From positions 1 to 36,349 of the forward strand of contig JBEKFZ010000039.1 of NCBI GenBank assembly GCA_050013075.1: a stretch of DNA of 36,349 bases. The letters run 5' to 3'. Positions 6,828 through 15,012 of this stretch are shown here, piece by piece; positions within the stretch are counted from its first letter, which is position 1; each line of letters begins with the position of its first letter. Origin of the DNA: JBEKIK01 sp050013075 (GTDB taxonomy: Bacteria; Planctomycetota; Planctomycetia; Pirellulales; Thermoguttaceae). The notes under the pieces were generated by a model, which saw only the letters and a list, made by a program, of their open reading frames with translations, did not search any database and was not told the origin of the DNA. Made by a program: the position numbers and the translations under genes.

Positions 6828-7958
6828 ATGAGCGGAAAAAGGATGTTCCGGCTCATTGTTTTCGGATCGCTTCTGGCCGGATGTTGTTGTGCGAAGATTC
6901 AGGCCGCCCCGCCTTGGACAAATCTGGTTTCGCTCAATCAAGTCGAGGCCGAGCCGGACAAAACATACACTCTTACCGAGAATAACGGCCCGTGGATGAT
7001 CATGGCTTGCAGTTTTTCGGGCGAGGGGGCGGAAAAACAAGCCCGGGAGCTGGTTTACGAACTGCGTAAAAGGTACAAATTGCCCGCCTATATCCATGAA
7101 AAACAGTTCGATTTCGGCGACGTCAACGGCCTGAAAGTCGATCGTTACGGCGCGCCAGTGAAGATGCGTTACTACAAGAATATTTCAAAGATTAAGGAAG
7201 TGGCGGTTTTGGTGGGCGATTACACGGCCGTCGACGACGCGGAGGCCCAAAAAGTTCTGAAAAAAATCCAGTACGCCGTACCGCAGTGTCTGGATACCAA
7301 AAAAACCAAGGAAACTTATCAGTCCCTGGCCGCGTTCAGGGCCATCGAGGCCATGCTCGGCAGTCCGAACAAGGAAAAAGGGCCCATGGCCCATGCCTTT
7401 ATAGCCACCAATCCCCTTTTACCGAAAGATTATTTTGTCCCAGGCGGCCTGGACCCGCTGGTGATCGAGATGAACAAAAACGTTCCCCATTGCCTGCTGG
7501 ATTGTCCGGGCAAGTACAGCGTACAAGTGGCCACCTTCAAGGGACAAGTCATTATCAAGCAAAATGAAATCGAAGCCATCGAGCGGGGTGAAAAACAATT
7601 CAACGGCGACCTGGCCGATGCGGCCATGAAGGCCCATGAGCTTACCGAGGCCCTGCGGATGAAAGGTTACGAAGCCTACGAATTCCACGATCGCAACGCC
7701 AGCATCGTTACCGTGGGCAGTTTTGATTCGGTGGGCATGCCCCGGACCGACGGCCGCATCGAGATCAATCCGAAAATCCACAAAATAATGCAAACCTTCG
7801 GCGCACAGCCCTTGAACTTAACCGGACAATTGCCTAAAGATACATTGCCAATGTCGTGTAAAACCTTGGCCGGGATAAACTTCGACGTCCAGCCCGTTCC
7901 CGTCATAGTGCCCCATAAAACCATCAGTGCGGCAATGAGCCGCCCGCCGGTGGAATAG
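6828..7958 (+). CDS. SPOR-like repeat lipoprotein of unknown function
   Basis: A 376-aa exported protein. The N-terminus (MFRLIVFGSLLAGC) is a lipoprotein signal with lipobox LLAGC at Cys19. Two segments look like SPOR domains (peptidoglycan-binding folds that recognise denuded glycan): about residues 55-150 (GPWMIMACSFSGEGAEKQAR ... VAVLVGDY) and about 229-300 (KYSVQVATFKG ... ASIVTVGSF). Each has the usual YxVQxxSF-like start, helical centre and a closing G-S/T-F/Y strand. The first repeat is the more divergent. A good Shine-Dalgarno (AGGAGGA at 6814-6820) lies 7 bases before the ATG. Envelope or division-site role is inferred from SPOR-domain biology only; I do not recognise a named family. 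A hairpin element follows 36 bp downstream. Confidence 0.8.
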   Translation: MSGKRMFRLIVFGSLLAGCCCAKIQAAPPWTNLVSLNQVEAEPDKTYTLTENNGPWMIMACSFSGEGAEKQARELVYELRKRYKLPAYIHEKQFDFGDVNGLKVDRYGAPVKMRYYKNISKIKEVAVLVGDYTAVDDAEAQKVLKKIQYAVPQCLDTKKTKETYQSLAAFRAIEAMLGSPNKEKGPMAHAFIATNPLLPKDYFVPGGLDPLVIEMNKNVPHCLLDCPGKYSVQVATFKGQVIIKQNEIEAIERGEKQFNGDLADAAMKAHELTEALRMKGYEAYEFHDRNASIVTVGSFDSVGMPRTDGRIEINPKIHKIMQTFGAQPLNLTGQLPKDTLPMSCKTLAGINFDVQPVPVIVPHKTISAAMSRPPVE

Positions 7959-7993
7959 CGTATAGTGGGCAGTGCGGGGAGTGGAAAAAGTTT

Positions 7994-8119
7994 ATTGATT
8001 GTCAGTAAAAAGAATGTCGTATGATAAGTCAGAGCCGGGGCGTGTCGCCCCGGTAATTCCGCACCCGACACGGCCCGGCTCTGCGGCGAAAACACGACAT
8101 TTATTACCTGACACTCAAT
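7994..8119. repeat. Dispersed hairpin element, copy 2
   Basis: Second of three copies, 126 bp. Ends read ATTGATTGTCAG and, on the other strand, ATTGAGTGTCAG. The central hairpin (8030-8083) matches the other copies except for a changed loop (GCACC for GGCC). It sits in the gap after the SPOR-like gene with no coding disrupted. Confidence 0.9.
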
Positions 8120-8213
8120 AGCCGCGACCGGGCGCCATGCGTAGCATGGTCGGCAATTATTATTGCATATAGATGGCAGACAGCGGAGAAAAGTGCTGAT
8201 AGCCAATAGAATC

Positions 8214-8381
8214 ATGGACAAAAAAATCAAAAAGAAAATCGATGTCCTCCATCAGCGGATCCAAAATCTGCGGCAACAAATCGCCGGGGCTAAAAAACAA
8301 GCGGACGATCCGGCGGAACTGAAAAATCTGGAAAATCAACTCGCCGCCGCGGAAGCGGAATTGGTTAAAATCAAAGACTAG
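8214..8381 (+). CDS. Small coiled-coil protein (55 aa)
   Basis: A 55-residue, strongly charged protein: MDKKIKKKIDVLHQRIQNL followed by more heptad-patterned helix and ending AELVKIKD. It is likely one long amphipathic helix with hydrophobics spaced as in coiled coils (I, L, I, L). No signal peptide or cofactor motif. The ATG at 8214 is preferred over a longer in-frame start at 8163, since the extra residues are not helical. Similar small K/Q-rich coiled-coil proteins are common in planctomycetes, but no function is known. Ribosome site is weak. Confidence 0.65.
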   Translation: MDKKIKKKIDVLHQRIQNLRQQIAGAKKQADDPAELKNLENQLAAAEAELVKIKD

Positions 8382-8459
8382 GCGAAGAATATGGACCGGA
8401 GGCCGGACAAAAGAAGGCGGACGGTGAAAAACTGAAAACCGATAACTGAAAACTCTTTA

Positions 8460-9410
8460 TCATAGCCGCTCGTATGCTTCGCTGCGGTTTCGCCGGCGGG
8501 CCATTTCGCTGGCGTAACGCATGCCCAACTGGTCGGCATGTTGCCGGGCCCAATCGGTAAGTTTTGTTTCACCCGCGGGCGGTGCATCCACGTGCAGCAA
8601 GTCGGCCATCAAGCCTTCGATCTCTTCCCGGGTGAACATCTTGTCGCGTAAAAACCAGCCGATTACGCTCCCGCCCAAATATCCGATGCACGGCGGCACT
8701 GAAACGAACAACCGGCGCTTGCCGAGAATTTCGGCCAGAGTTCGCGCCAACCGGCGATAGGTAAACGTCTCCGGGCCGATGGCGTTTATGATCTTATTTT
8801 CATTACACCGGCCTTGTTGGACCGCCAACTTTGCCAGGTCGTCGACATATATGGGCTGCAAATGATACTCTCCGTTGCCGAATATAAAAAAAACGGGAAA
8901 CTTTCGCAGCGTCCAAGCGATGTTGTTGATGAGAATGTCTTCCCGGCCGAAAAGCACCGCCGGCCGCAAGATGGCGTATGAAAGCCCCGATTCGATCAAC
9001 GCCCGCTCGAGTCGGGCCTTGCCGCGGAAATACTCCAACTTGGAATCTTCCGAAGGATTAGTGATGCTCACGTGCACCACACGGGAAACGCCGGCCTTTT
9101 TGGCCGCGCGAAAAAGCGTTAGCGTATTCTCCACCGCGGTGGAGTGCTGGAAACCGGCGTAATTGAACCGTACCCAATAAGTATTGTACAAAACCTTCGC
9201 CCCGCGCAGGCCCTCGGCAAGTCGATCCTCGTGTTCGAAATCCAAGGGGCGGACCTCGACTGCGCCGCCGAACGGATTGCGCCGCCCCGTGGAGTTGGTC
9301 AACGTGCGGACCGGATGTCCGGCATCCAGCAGGCGCCGGGCGATATATTTCCCTGAAAATCCAAATGCCCCGGTAACGACGTGCAGTTCGTGTGATGGCG
9401 TGGATTCCAT
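8460..9410 (-). CDS. NAD(P)-binding atypical SDR (NmrA/NDUFA9-like)
   Basis: A 316-aa protein of the extended/atypical short-chain dehydrogenase superfamily. The nucleotide-binding loop is VVTGAFGFSGKYIARRLLDA (G-x-x-G-x-x-G), followed by a second strand VRTL with the Arg that favours NADP. Later blocks VSRVVHVSITN, LSYAILRPAVLFG and LQPIYVDDLAKLAV match NDUFA9/NmrA-like proteins, in which the catalytic Tyr is often missing; here the usual YxxxK is not evident, though YFRGKARLE is a near-match (Y at F-R-G-K). The likely role is sugar-nucleotide or redox binding, not assignable. ATG at 9410 is preferred over a GTG at 9443; the extension lacks features. Reverse-strand gene next to the small membrane protein set. 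Confidence 0.82.
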   Translation of the reverse strand: MESTPSHELHVVTGAFGFSGKYIARRLLDAGHPVRTLTNSTGRRNPFGGAVEVRPLDFEHEDRLAEGLRGAKVLYNTYWVRFNYAGFQHSTAVENTLTLFRAAKKAGVSRVVHVSITNPSEDSKLEYFRGKARLERALIESGLSYAILRPAVLFGREDILINNIAWTLRKFPVFFIFGNGEYHLQPIYVDDLAKLAVQQGRCNENKIINAIGPETFTYRRLARTLAEILGKRRLFVSVPPCIGYLGGSVIGWFLRDKMFTREEIEGLMADLLHVDAPPAGETKLTDWARQHADQLGMRYASEMARRRNRSEAYERL

Positions 9411-9453
9411 TGCAGCCCCCTGTTCACTGTCCGCTTTTTTCACCCTTCACCCT

Positions 9454-9654
9454 TCATGCTTCATCCTTATTATCCGGCGGGTAGTCAGGGTGGATTCCAT
9501 GTTGGATCAGGGCAATGCGTTCGTGATGGGCGATCAGCATCTGTGTGATTTTCACGCACGTTCTCGATATTACAACCACTGAAACAATCACGATCGGGAC
9601 AAGAAAAACCACAATGTCAGGCTGTAACATTCGAAGCCAAACGGTTTTGTCCAT
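9454..9654 (-). CDS. Small membrane protein, paralogue 1
   Basis: A 66-aa protein with one transmembrane helix (IVVFLVPIVIVSVVVIS) followed by a cytosolic tail ERIALIQHGIHPDYPP. The tail motif (ERIAxIxxGIHPDYPP) is shared with the next gene. The ribosome site TAAGGGAG lies just before the ATG, and is formed partly by the stop codon of the preceding gene, so it is the last gene of a tandem set of related units read in the reverse direction. Function unknown; small single-helix proteins with an ERxxxxExGxHP tail are widespread and uncharacterised. Confidence 0.78.
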   Translation of the reverse strand: MDKTVWLRMLQPDIVVFLVPIVIVSVVVISRTCVKITQMLIAHHERIALIQHGIHPDYPPDNKDEA

Positions 9655-9666
9655 GATATTTCTCCC

Positions 9667-9876
9667 TTAAGGATTTTGTATTTCTTCTTGATCCCGGGGC
9701 GGATAATCGGGATGAATGCCGTGTTCGATCATGGCTATGCGTTCTTTGTGTTTATGAATCATTTTTACAATTGCGATGGTCGCTATCGCAACAACTCCAG
9801 TAATTACACACACAATCGCAAAAAGAATTCCTAAAACGTCCGGCTCTAACAATTTTTGCCACAAGTTATTGTCCAT
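9667..9876 (-). CDS. Small membrane protein, paralogue 2
   Basis: A 69-aa paralogue of the preceding small protein: MDNNLWQKLLEPD, a transmembrane helix (LGILFAIVCVITGVVAIAT), then KERIAMIEHGIHPDYPPRDQ. It is separated from paralogue 1 by only 12 bp and from the decayed paralogue 3 by 15 bp; both junctions read CTTAAGGGAGAAAT, where the stop TAA of one unit overlaps the ribosome site of the next. This points to tandem duplication of a unit of about 210 bp. Function unknown. Confidence 0.8.
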   Translation of the reverse strand: MDNNLWQKLLEPDVLGILFAIVCVITGVVAIATIAIVKMIHKHKERIAMIEHGIHPDYPPRDQEEIQNP

Positions 9877-9891
9877 ACCAACATTTCTCCC

Positions 9892-10086
9892 TTAAGAATT
9901 GTGCCTTTCTTCTTCATACTCAGATGGGTAATCGGGATGTATCCCGCGTCCGATCCTGGCCATCCGCGCCCGATGGGAAATCACCTTCTTCACGATTACT
10001 ATAATCACGACCGATACAATCACCACCAAGGGAATTATATAGGGTAAAACATCATCCTTCTTTAATAATCGAGACCAAATCTCATT
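9892..10086 (-). pseudogene. Small membrane protein paralogue 3, lacking a start codon
   Basis: In frame from AAT at 10086 the segment reads NEIWSRLLKKDDVLPYIIP, then a hydrophobic helix, VKKVISHRARMARIGRGIHP and DYPSEYEEERHNS, clearly homologous to the two genes downstream. But the codon before NEIW is TAA and no in-frame ATG, GTG or TTG precedes the membrane helix. It is either decayed at its 5' end or uses an unusual start (the ATT of EIW is the only candidate near the expected position). Its last bases also form the ribosome site of paralogue 2, so it may be kept for transcription even if untranslated. Confidence 0.7.
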
Positions 10087-10124
10087 TTACAGGATACTCA
10101 TCTCTTGCTCGAATTACACCCGCT
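10065..10124. repeat. Duplicated leader segment, copy A
   Basis: Sixty bp that align with 15267-15325 with few differences (shared blocks CCAAATCTCATTT, CTTGCTCGA, CCCGCT). It covers the decayed 5' end of small membrane paralogue 3 and the sequence upstream of it. Since the similarity extends past the coding frame, it may be a conserved promoter/leader or simply recent duplication. Confidence 0.7.
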
Positions 10125-10212
10125 GAAAAGCCCATTCATTGTATCTTCATATTATTCGTAAACAATATGAGAATATTGGATATATTCTGAAAAAACAATA
10201 CAAACGCAATGA

Positions 10213-10240
10213 TTGACATTTTTACAAAGATTACTATAAT
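10213..10240 (+). promoter_or_regulatory. Strong sigma70-type promoter
   Basis: TTGACA at 10213-10218 and TATAAT at 10235-10240 with a 16-bp spacer, both hexamers perfect. The predicted start of transcription is about 10247, giving a 75-nt leader to the beta-repeat PEP-CTERM gene. Confidence 0.8.
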
Positions 10241-10245
10241 GCGGC

Positions 10246-10265
10246 TTCGTATATAACTATACGAA
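10246..10265 (+). promoter_or_regulatory. Inverted repeat at the predicted transcription start (possible operator)
   Basis: TTCGTATA-TAAC-TATACGAA: 8-bp perfect arms round a 4-bp centre, beginning at the expected +1 of the strong promoter. A repressor site or a 5' mRNA stem are both possible; no regulator is next door. Confidence 0.5.
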
Positions 10266-10321
10266 ACCCTCTTCGAAGGTGCAATTTCTCCTGTTCAATC
10301 ATCTGCTTTAAGGAGGTGTGT

Positions 10322-13300
10322 ATGAGCAACAAAAGATTTTTGTGTGTGTTTCTTGCCGTCCTCGTGATGTTAACCGGGGCGCAATTTGCGTGGGCTCAAA
10401 CAAGCGCTTACTGGACCGGGGGATCGGGTAATTGGAGTGACAGCACTCTGTGGTTTGTGTACTCTGGATCGGGAACAATCGCCAATGGCGCTGCGGCCGA
10501 TGCTGATTTCAGTTCATTAGCAGACGCCGATGGCGGTAAAACAATTACCAACGATGTGGATCCCACTATTGGCACAATGGAATTTGGCAACGCAGTGGGC
10601 ACTACAACCGGGTGGTGGAATCTTAATGGCGGCACGATCACGTTAGATAACGGCTCATCAATGCCGACCATTAGTGTTTCTGTTCCAGTGACTATCAATT
10701 CCGTGCTTGCCGGCACTAATGGAGTGAATTTCTACGCCGGTTCTGGGAATGTGGTAACTCTAACCAACACCAATATCTATACGGGTGGCACAATCCTCTC
10801 GGCGCCAACCGTCAGTATTAGCAGCCTGGCTAACATTGGCGGCGTCGAATCGGCAATTACGTTCAGCGGCGGCACTCTTCAGGTTACCGGCACCGCCGTT
10901 ACCAATTTGGACACTAACACCGTCAACTGGGCGTCGTTCAGCGGCGGTATCGACGTGGCCGATTCAACCAATACGTTTACCATGAATAATGCCGTCACCG
11001 GCGGCTCTAATTTCTGGAAGAATGGGTCCGGCTCGTTAGTCATGAATGCTGCTTTTGTTTTCACCGGTAATGTGAATTTTTACAGCGGAACTACGAAGAT
11101 CACATCCGGTTCGTCAGTAACATGCGCTAACTCCAGTGTTCAGGGCGGAAGCACACTCAACCTGTCGGGCAGCGCAAATTTAACGAGCGGCAACAACGTT
11201 AACGTGGGCGAGTCCGGCAATGGCACCCTCAACATCGGTCTTATATCCACCGATAGCGCGACTGCCACGGTGAATACCGGCGTCTACGCTGGCGGTGGCA
11301 CCAATACCGGCATCATTTACGTCCGCGGCGATTCGACAACCTTGACTACTACAGGCGCTACAAGCAGTTATAATGAAATCCAAATCGGCGATTGGGGCAC
11401 CGGATACGGTGAACTCAACATTTATGACCATGCGAAAGTAAAAACCGACAGTCTGTATGTGGCCAGGTGGAATTCATCCACCGGCTTGATAACCGTCAAT
11501 GATTACGCCACAGTGACAGCCAGAAATGTCATGGTGGGCTCTAATGCCACTGGCACCACCACCGGCGGCACCATGAAACTCAACAACCACGCTACCTTAA
11601 CGGTTACAGGCACTTTATACGCGGGTGCTTGGACTAGTGGCACCATTAACGTCAATGATAACGCCACTGTAACCGCCCCCACGATTTGGGTGGGCGATTG
11701 GATGGATCCGGCATCTTCATTCTCGGGCACTTTGACCGTTAGCAACACCGCCTCAGTAACCTCTACAGGAGAATTAGTCGTGGGCAGACAAACTAATGGC
11801 AACCTCAGCATCAATACCGATGCAACTGTAACAGTTAGCGGCAATTTTATAACTAACCAAATGGGTTATACTGGCGGTAGCGGCAAAGAAGTCACTACAG
11901 CCAATATCACCATTGGAGGCAGCGGCGGTGATCGCGTGGCATTGCAAGTCGGAGGAGATCTTAGCATGGAAGATAACTGGTGCAATTCCATTACCAACTT
12001 CACCATCACTGAAAGTGCAAAAGTGAATGTTACCGGCGACTGTTATGTAGGCCGATGGGCTAATGCCGTTGGCAACCTCAATCTCGACACCAACGCCCAG
12101 TTAAATATCGGTGGCCAACTTATCATCTGCCAGTATGATGCCGCCCAAGGCTACGTCAATGTTTCTGGTAATGCGAAGTTGAAAGCCGCTGGAATCAATC
12201 TGTCGGCGGGTCCCATCAGTTGGGACTGGAACTACGACACCCAGCAATTGAACATCTCCGACAATGCCCTGGTCACTTCCACCGCCGATGTAACCATAGG
12301 CGCCACGGCGTTACACTCCGGCGGCTTCATAACCCTTACCGGCACCGGCCAGTTAACGGTTGCCGGCAACTTAACCGAGGGTTACAACGGCGGGGCTTGG
12401 AACGCCATCACCAACTCCAGCACAAAATCGATTTTGGTCTCCGGTAACTTAAATCTTAACGCTGGGGGAATCTACGTGACTGGGATCACCAACGACGGCA
12501 CGGGCGTGGCCGGAGGAATCGACGTCCTGGGCACCGTTAAGCTTAACGGCGGCACGATATATGCGACCGCCGCCAACTCCGACTTCATAACGTCCCCGAT
12601 CCTGGTCCAATCGGGCGGGGCCGTAATCAATACCCAGTGGAATAGCCTCGCTATCAACCAGGCCTTGGCCCAAGATCCATCTTCAACGGGCGGCGGTCTT
12701 GTAATATGGAACGGCGGGACAGTGACACTCACCAGAGCATTGACCTATACCGGTACTACCGATATTGATAATACTTGGTGCACGCTGAAAATCGACACTT
12801 CCATCACCGGCACCACTTCCCTGGTGGGAACCGTCACCGGCTCAGGCGGTCTGACCAAGGCGGGCGCCGGCATATTGGCACTTTCCGGTACGTTGAGCTA
12901 TACAGGCACAACCACCATCGATGCAGGCACGCTGCAAATCGACACGTCCACCACCGGCACCACTTCCCTGGTGGGAAATATCACCGGCTCAGGCGGTCTG
13001 ACCAAGGCGGGCGCCGGCACATTGACACTTTCCGGAACGTTGAATTATACCGGCACAACCACCATCAATACCGGCACGCTGCAAATCGATACTTCCGGAA
13101 CCTCCACTCTGACGGATATCACCGGTTCCGGCACGCTGCAAGTCGGCAACGGCACTACTTCAACCACGCTCATTGCCGATTCAATCAGCGTGGATACGTT
13201 AACCATCGGTGCGGGGTCCATAGTGGATGATGCCATATCATCCGACACTGTGACATCCGGCGGCGAATTGACTACCGTTCCCGAGCCGAGCACGTTTGTA

Positions 13301-13360
13301 TTGTTGTCCATCGCCGCCCTTGGCCTGATCGGGGCCGCTTGGCGCAGGCGTGATAGATAA
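10322..13360 (+). CDS. Autotransporter-type beta-repeat protein with PEP-CTERM tail
   Basis: A 1012-aa exported surface protein. Signal peptide MSNKRFLCVFLAVLVMLTGA with cleavage near AWAQ; then Gly/Thr/Asn-rich repeats typical of beta-helix passenger domains, with PATR-type units of the form GSGGLTKAGAGTLTLSGTLN, YTGTTTINTGTLQIDT in the last third. The C-terminus is a PEP-CTERM signal: VPEPSTFVLLSIAALGLIG, then Ala-Ala-Trp and RRRDR, which exosortase cuts. It probably ends up as a surface or matrix protein. ATG at 10322 is chosen because TAAGGAGG ends 5 bases before it and overlaps an in-frame GTG at 10316. Near-perfect promoter upstream, terminator downstream. Two identical-length 147-bp units lie in the repeat zone. 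The exact ligand is unknown. Confidence 0.9.
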   Translation: MSNKRFLCVFLAVLVMLTGAQFAWAQTSAYWTGGSGNWSDSTLWFVYSGSGTIANGAAADADFSSLADADGGKTITNDVDPTIGTMEFGNAVGTTTGWWNLNGGTITLDNGSSMPTISVSVPVTINSVLAGTNGVNFYAGSGNVVTLTNTNIYTGGTILSAPTVSISSLANIGGVESAITFSGGTLQVTGTAVTNLDTNTVNWASFSGGIDVADSTNTFTMNNAVTGGSNFWKNGSGSLVMNAAFVFTGNVNFYSGTTKITSGSSVTCANSSVQGGSTLNLSGSANLTSGNNVNVGESGNGTLNIGLISTDSATATVNTGVYAGGGTNTGIIYVRGDSTTLTTTGATSSYNEIQIGDWGTGYGELNIYDHAKVKTDSLYVARWNSSTGLITVNDYATVTARNVMVGSNATGTTTGGTMKLNNHATLTVTGTLYAGAWTSGTINVNDNATVTAPTIWVGDWMDPASSFSGTLTVSNTASVTSTGELVVGRQTNGNLSINTDATVTVSGNFITNQMGYTGGSGKEVTTANITIGGSGGDRVALQVGGDLSMEDNWCNSITNFTITESAKVNVTGDCYVGRWANAVGNLNLDTNAQLNIGGQLIICQYDAAQGYVNVSGNAKLKAAGINLSAGPISWDWNYDTQQLNISDNALVTSTADVTIGATALHSGGFITLTGTGQLTVAGNLTEGYNGGAWNAITNSSTKSILVSGNLNLNAGGIYVTGITNDGTGVAGGIDVLGTVKLNGGTIYATAANSDFITSPILVQSGGAVINTQWNSLAINQALAQDPSSTGGGLVIWNGGTVTLTRALTYTGTTDIDNTWCTLKIDTSITGTTSLVGTVTGSGGLTKAGAGILALSGTLSYTGTTTIDAGTLQIDTSTTGTTSLVGNITGSGGLTKAGAGTLTLSGTLNYTGTTTINTGTLQIDTSGTSTLTDITGSGTLQVGNGTTSTTLIADSISVDTLTIGAGSIVDDAISSDTVTSGGELTTVPEPSTFVLLSIAALGLIGAAWRRRDR
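12781..13090 (+). repeat. 147-bp tandem repeat inside the beta-repeat gene
   Basis: Two full 147-bp units begin at 12781 and 12928 and a partial third at 13075, each opening with CACGCTG and encoding 49 residues around LTKAGAG. The units are close copies at DNA level (long identical blocks such as GGCACCACTTCCCTGGTGGG), indicating recent in-frame duplication that would allow length variation. Confidence 0.85.
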
Positions 13361-13480
13361 AAAACAAGCAGTCGGCGGCCGCGGGGTTAAGCCCCGCGCC
13401 CGTGGCTGCAATCGTTCTCCTCGTTCGCACTTTTCCCGGAGTGGGAATGGGAAAGAATGGTCAGCTAATATGGAACTAGT

Positions 13481-13528
13481 AAACCGACGCACTACGGCCG
13501 TAAGACCGTTTGCGTCGGTTTCTTTTTT
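13481..13528 (+). terminator. Rho-independent terminator
   Basis: An 11-bp perfect stem, AAACCGACGCA at 13481-13491 with TGCGTCGGTTT at 13511-13521, followed by CTTTTTT. It is placed 120 bp after the PEP-CTERM gene on the + strand. A second GC hairpin GCGGGGTTAAGCCCCGC lies at 13381-13397. Confidence 0.82.
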
Positions 13529-13593
13529 CACGAGGCATGTACCAATTGGATACGATGTGTTGGCCCGACATCCAATTGCCGATGTCTCTTACA

Positions 13594-14820
13594 TTAAACC
13601 GCGGTGGTCGGCGTGATTTCCACTCGCGCGTCCCTGGTTATTCCGGGCGTTAAGACTCGCCGCCGTCGCCAAATGTAGGCGCGTAGACCAAGAATGCTCA
13701 AAACCAAGGACAGAAGCGTGGAAGGCTCCGGAGCCTGGCTGCTAAATGCATCCAGGGCCGGCAGGGCATTTCCTTGATTGTCGAAAAGGGCATCCGCCCC
13801 GCCTTGATAAATCCACGTATTCGGCACCTGGATCGACTCGGGATACCAATACACGAAGCCTTCGCCGCAATTATTGGGGAGATCGCGTACAGCCTCCGCC
13901 AAATCGAGAAGATATTGCTCTTGTCCCGCGGGAGTTGCCGGATAGGGACCGCTGCCCGAGGTTCCCTCCCAAGGATAATCGGTCTCCAAGATCATGATCT
14001 TCTTGTCGTAGTGGGTGGCCAAGTAATCGAGGTTGGCCTTCATCGTGTCCAACGTGTCGTTGACAGAAGGGTAGCAACTCAATCCCATGATGTCGTAATC
14101 GCTGACGCCGCTTTGAGCAGTGAAGGTATTGAAAAACCACTGCGGCAAACCGGCCTGACCGGCGTTGTTGATGTGGATGGCCACTGGAATGCGCGTACCG
14201 GGAATCTGGGCGTCGCGGACGCCTTGAATGGCGGAATTGACGAGTTGTCCGAAATTTGTCCAGCTCGTCGAATTGCTGCCGTCGGGCCAGAGCATGCCAT
14301 TTGTGATCTCATTGCCGACCTGGACCATGTCGGGCGTGACGTTATTATTTTCAAACGCCGTGAGGACGTTTTTTGTGTAGTTGCGAATCGTGGTATTAAG
14401 GTCGGTGAAATTCAGGCTGTTCCAAGCCGCCGGTTTGGTTTGTTGGGCGGGATCGGCCCATGTGTCGGAATAATGAAAGTCTAAAAGCAGATTTCCGCCC
14501 ACGGCTTTGATCCGTTTAGCGAGATTGATCGTGTAGTTCAGATCCTGAATGGCGCCATCGGTGTCTTCGTAAACCGGGTCTGGATTCACAAAAATCCGCA
14601 GCCGGAATAGATTGCAGCCGTGATCGACTAGAATCTGCTCCAAAGGCATGGCCTGTCCGTTGTCGTAGAATACCCCGCCGCGCGATTCGATAAAAGGCAA
14701 CATGGAGATGTCCGCGCCGGCATAGAACGTATCAGCGGCCATGCAAATGCTTTTGTTGCACAATCCGTGAAGTAACATGAAGCCCAAAACGAATGAGAAC
14801 GACCTTATATTTTTGCTCAT
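13594..14820 (-). CDS. Endo-beta-1,4-galactanase, family GH53, with PEP-CTERM motif
   Basis: A 408-aa exported glycoside hydrolase that cleaves beta-1,4-galactan (pectin side chains). GH53 marks are strong: FYAGADISMLPFIESRGG at the N-terminus, LFRLRIFVNP, LLLDFHYSDTWADP, then the acid/base Glu in MVQVGNEITNGMLWP and the nucleophile Glu in IMILETDYPW. A PEP-CTERM sorting tail follows (APEPSTLLSLVLSILGLRAY then RRRR), but 20 more residues come after the basic cluster, which is unusual. Start at ATG 14820 (GTGTATG, preceded by a TAGGGATG ribosome site); a longer frame to 14871 is in-frame but its extra part is not signal-like. Convergent with the beta-repeat gene. Activity inferred from conserved catalytic residues. 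Confidence 0.92.
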   Translation of the reverse strand: MSKNIRSFSFVLGFMLLHGLCNKSICMAADTFYAGADISMLPFIESRGGVFYDNGQAMPLEQILVDHGCNLFRLRIFVNPDPVYEDTDGAIQDLNYTINLAKRIKAVGGNLLLDFHYSDTWADPAQQTKPAAWNSLNFTDLNTTIRNYTKNVLTAFENNNVTPDMVQVGNEITNGMLWPDGSNSTSWTNFGQLVNSAIQGVRDAQIPGTRIPVAIHINNAGQAGLPQWFFNTFTAQSGVSDYDIMGLSCYPSVNDTLDTMKANLDYLATHYDKKIMILETDYPWEGTSGSGPYPATPAGQEQYLLDLAEAVRDLPNNCGEGFVYWYPESIQVPNTWIYQGGADALFDNQGNALPALDAFSSQAPEPSTLLSLVLSILGLRAYIWRRRRVLTPGITRDARVEITPTTAV

Positions 14821-15012
14821 ACACATCCCTAGCGCAACATAAAGCCGCAACCAAACCCCCGGTGTATTCACCGGAGGCTAAATCAGTAGCGTCCAAACTA
14901 GGGTACTTAATGCGCGCAAAACACATATAAGTCCCAAACTAAGATTCTAACACAAGTTGATTTGGAAAGAAAGAAATTCTACATAAGAAAAAGGCATTAC
15001 TGCTATTTTTCA

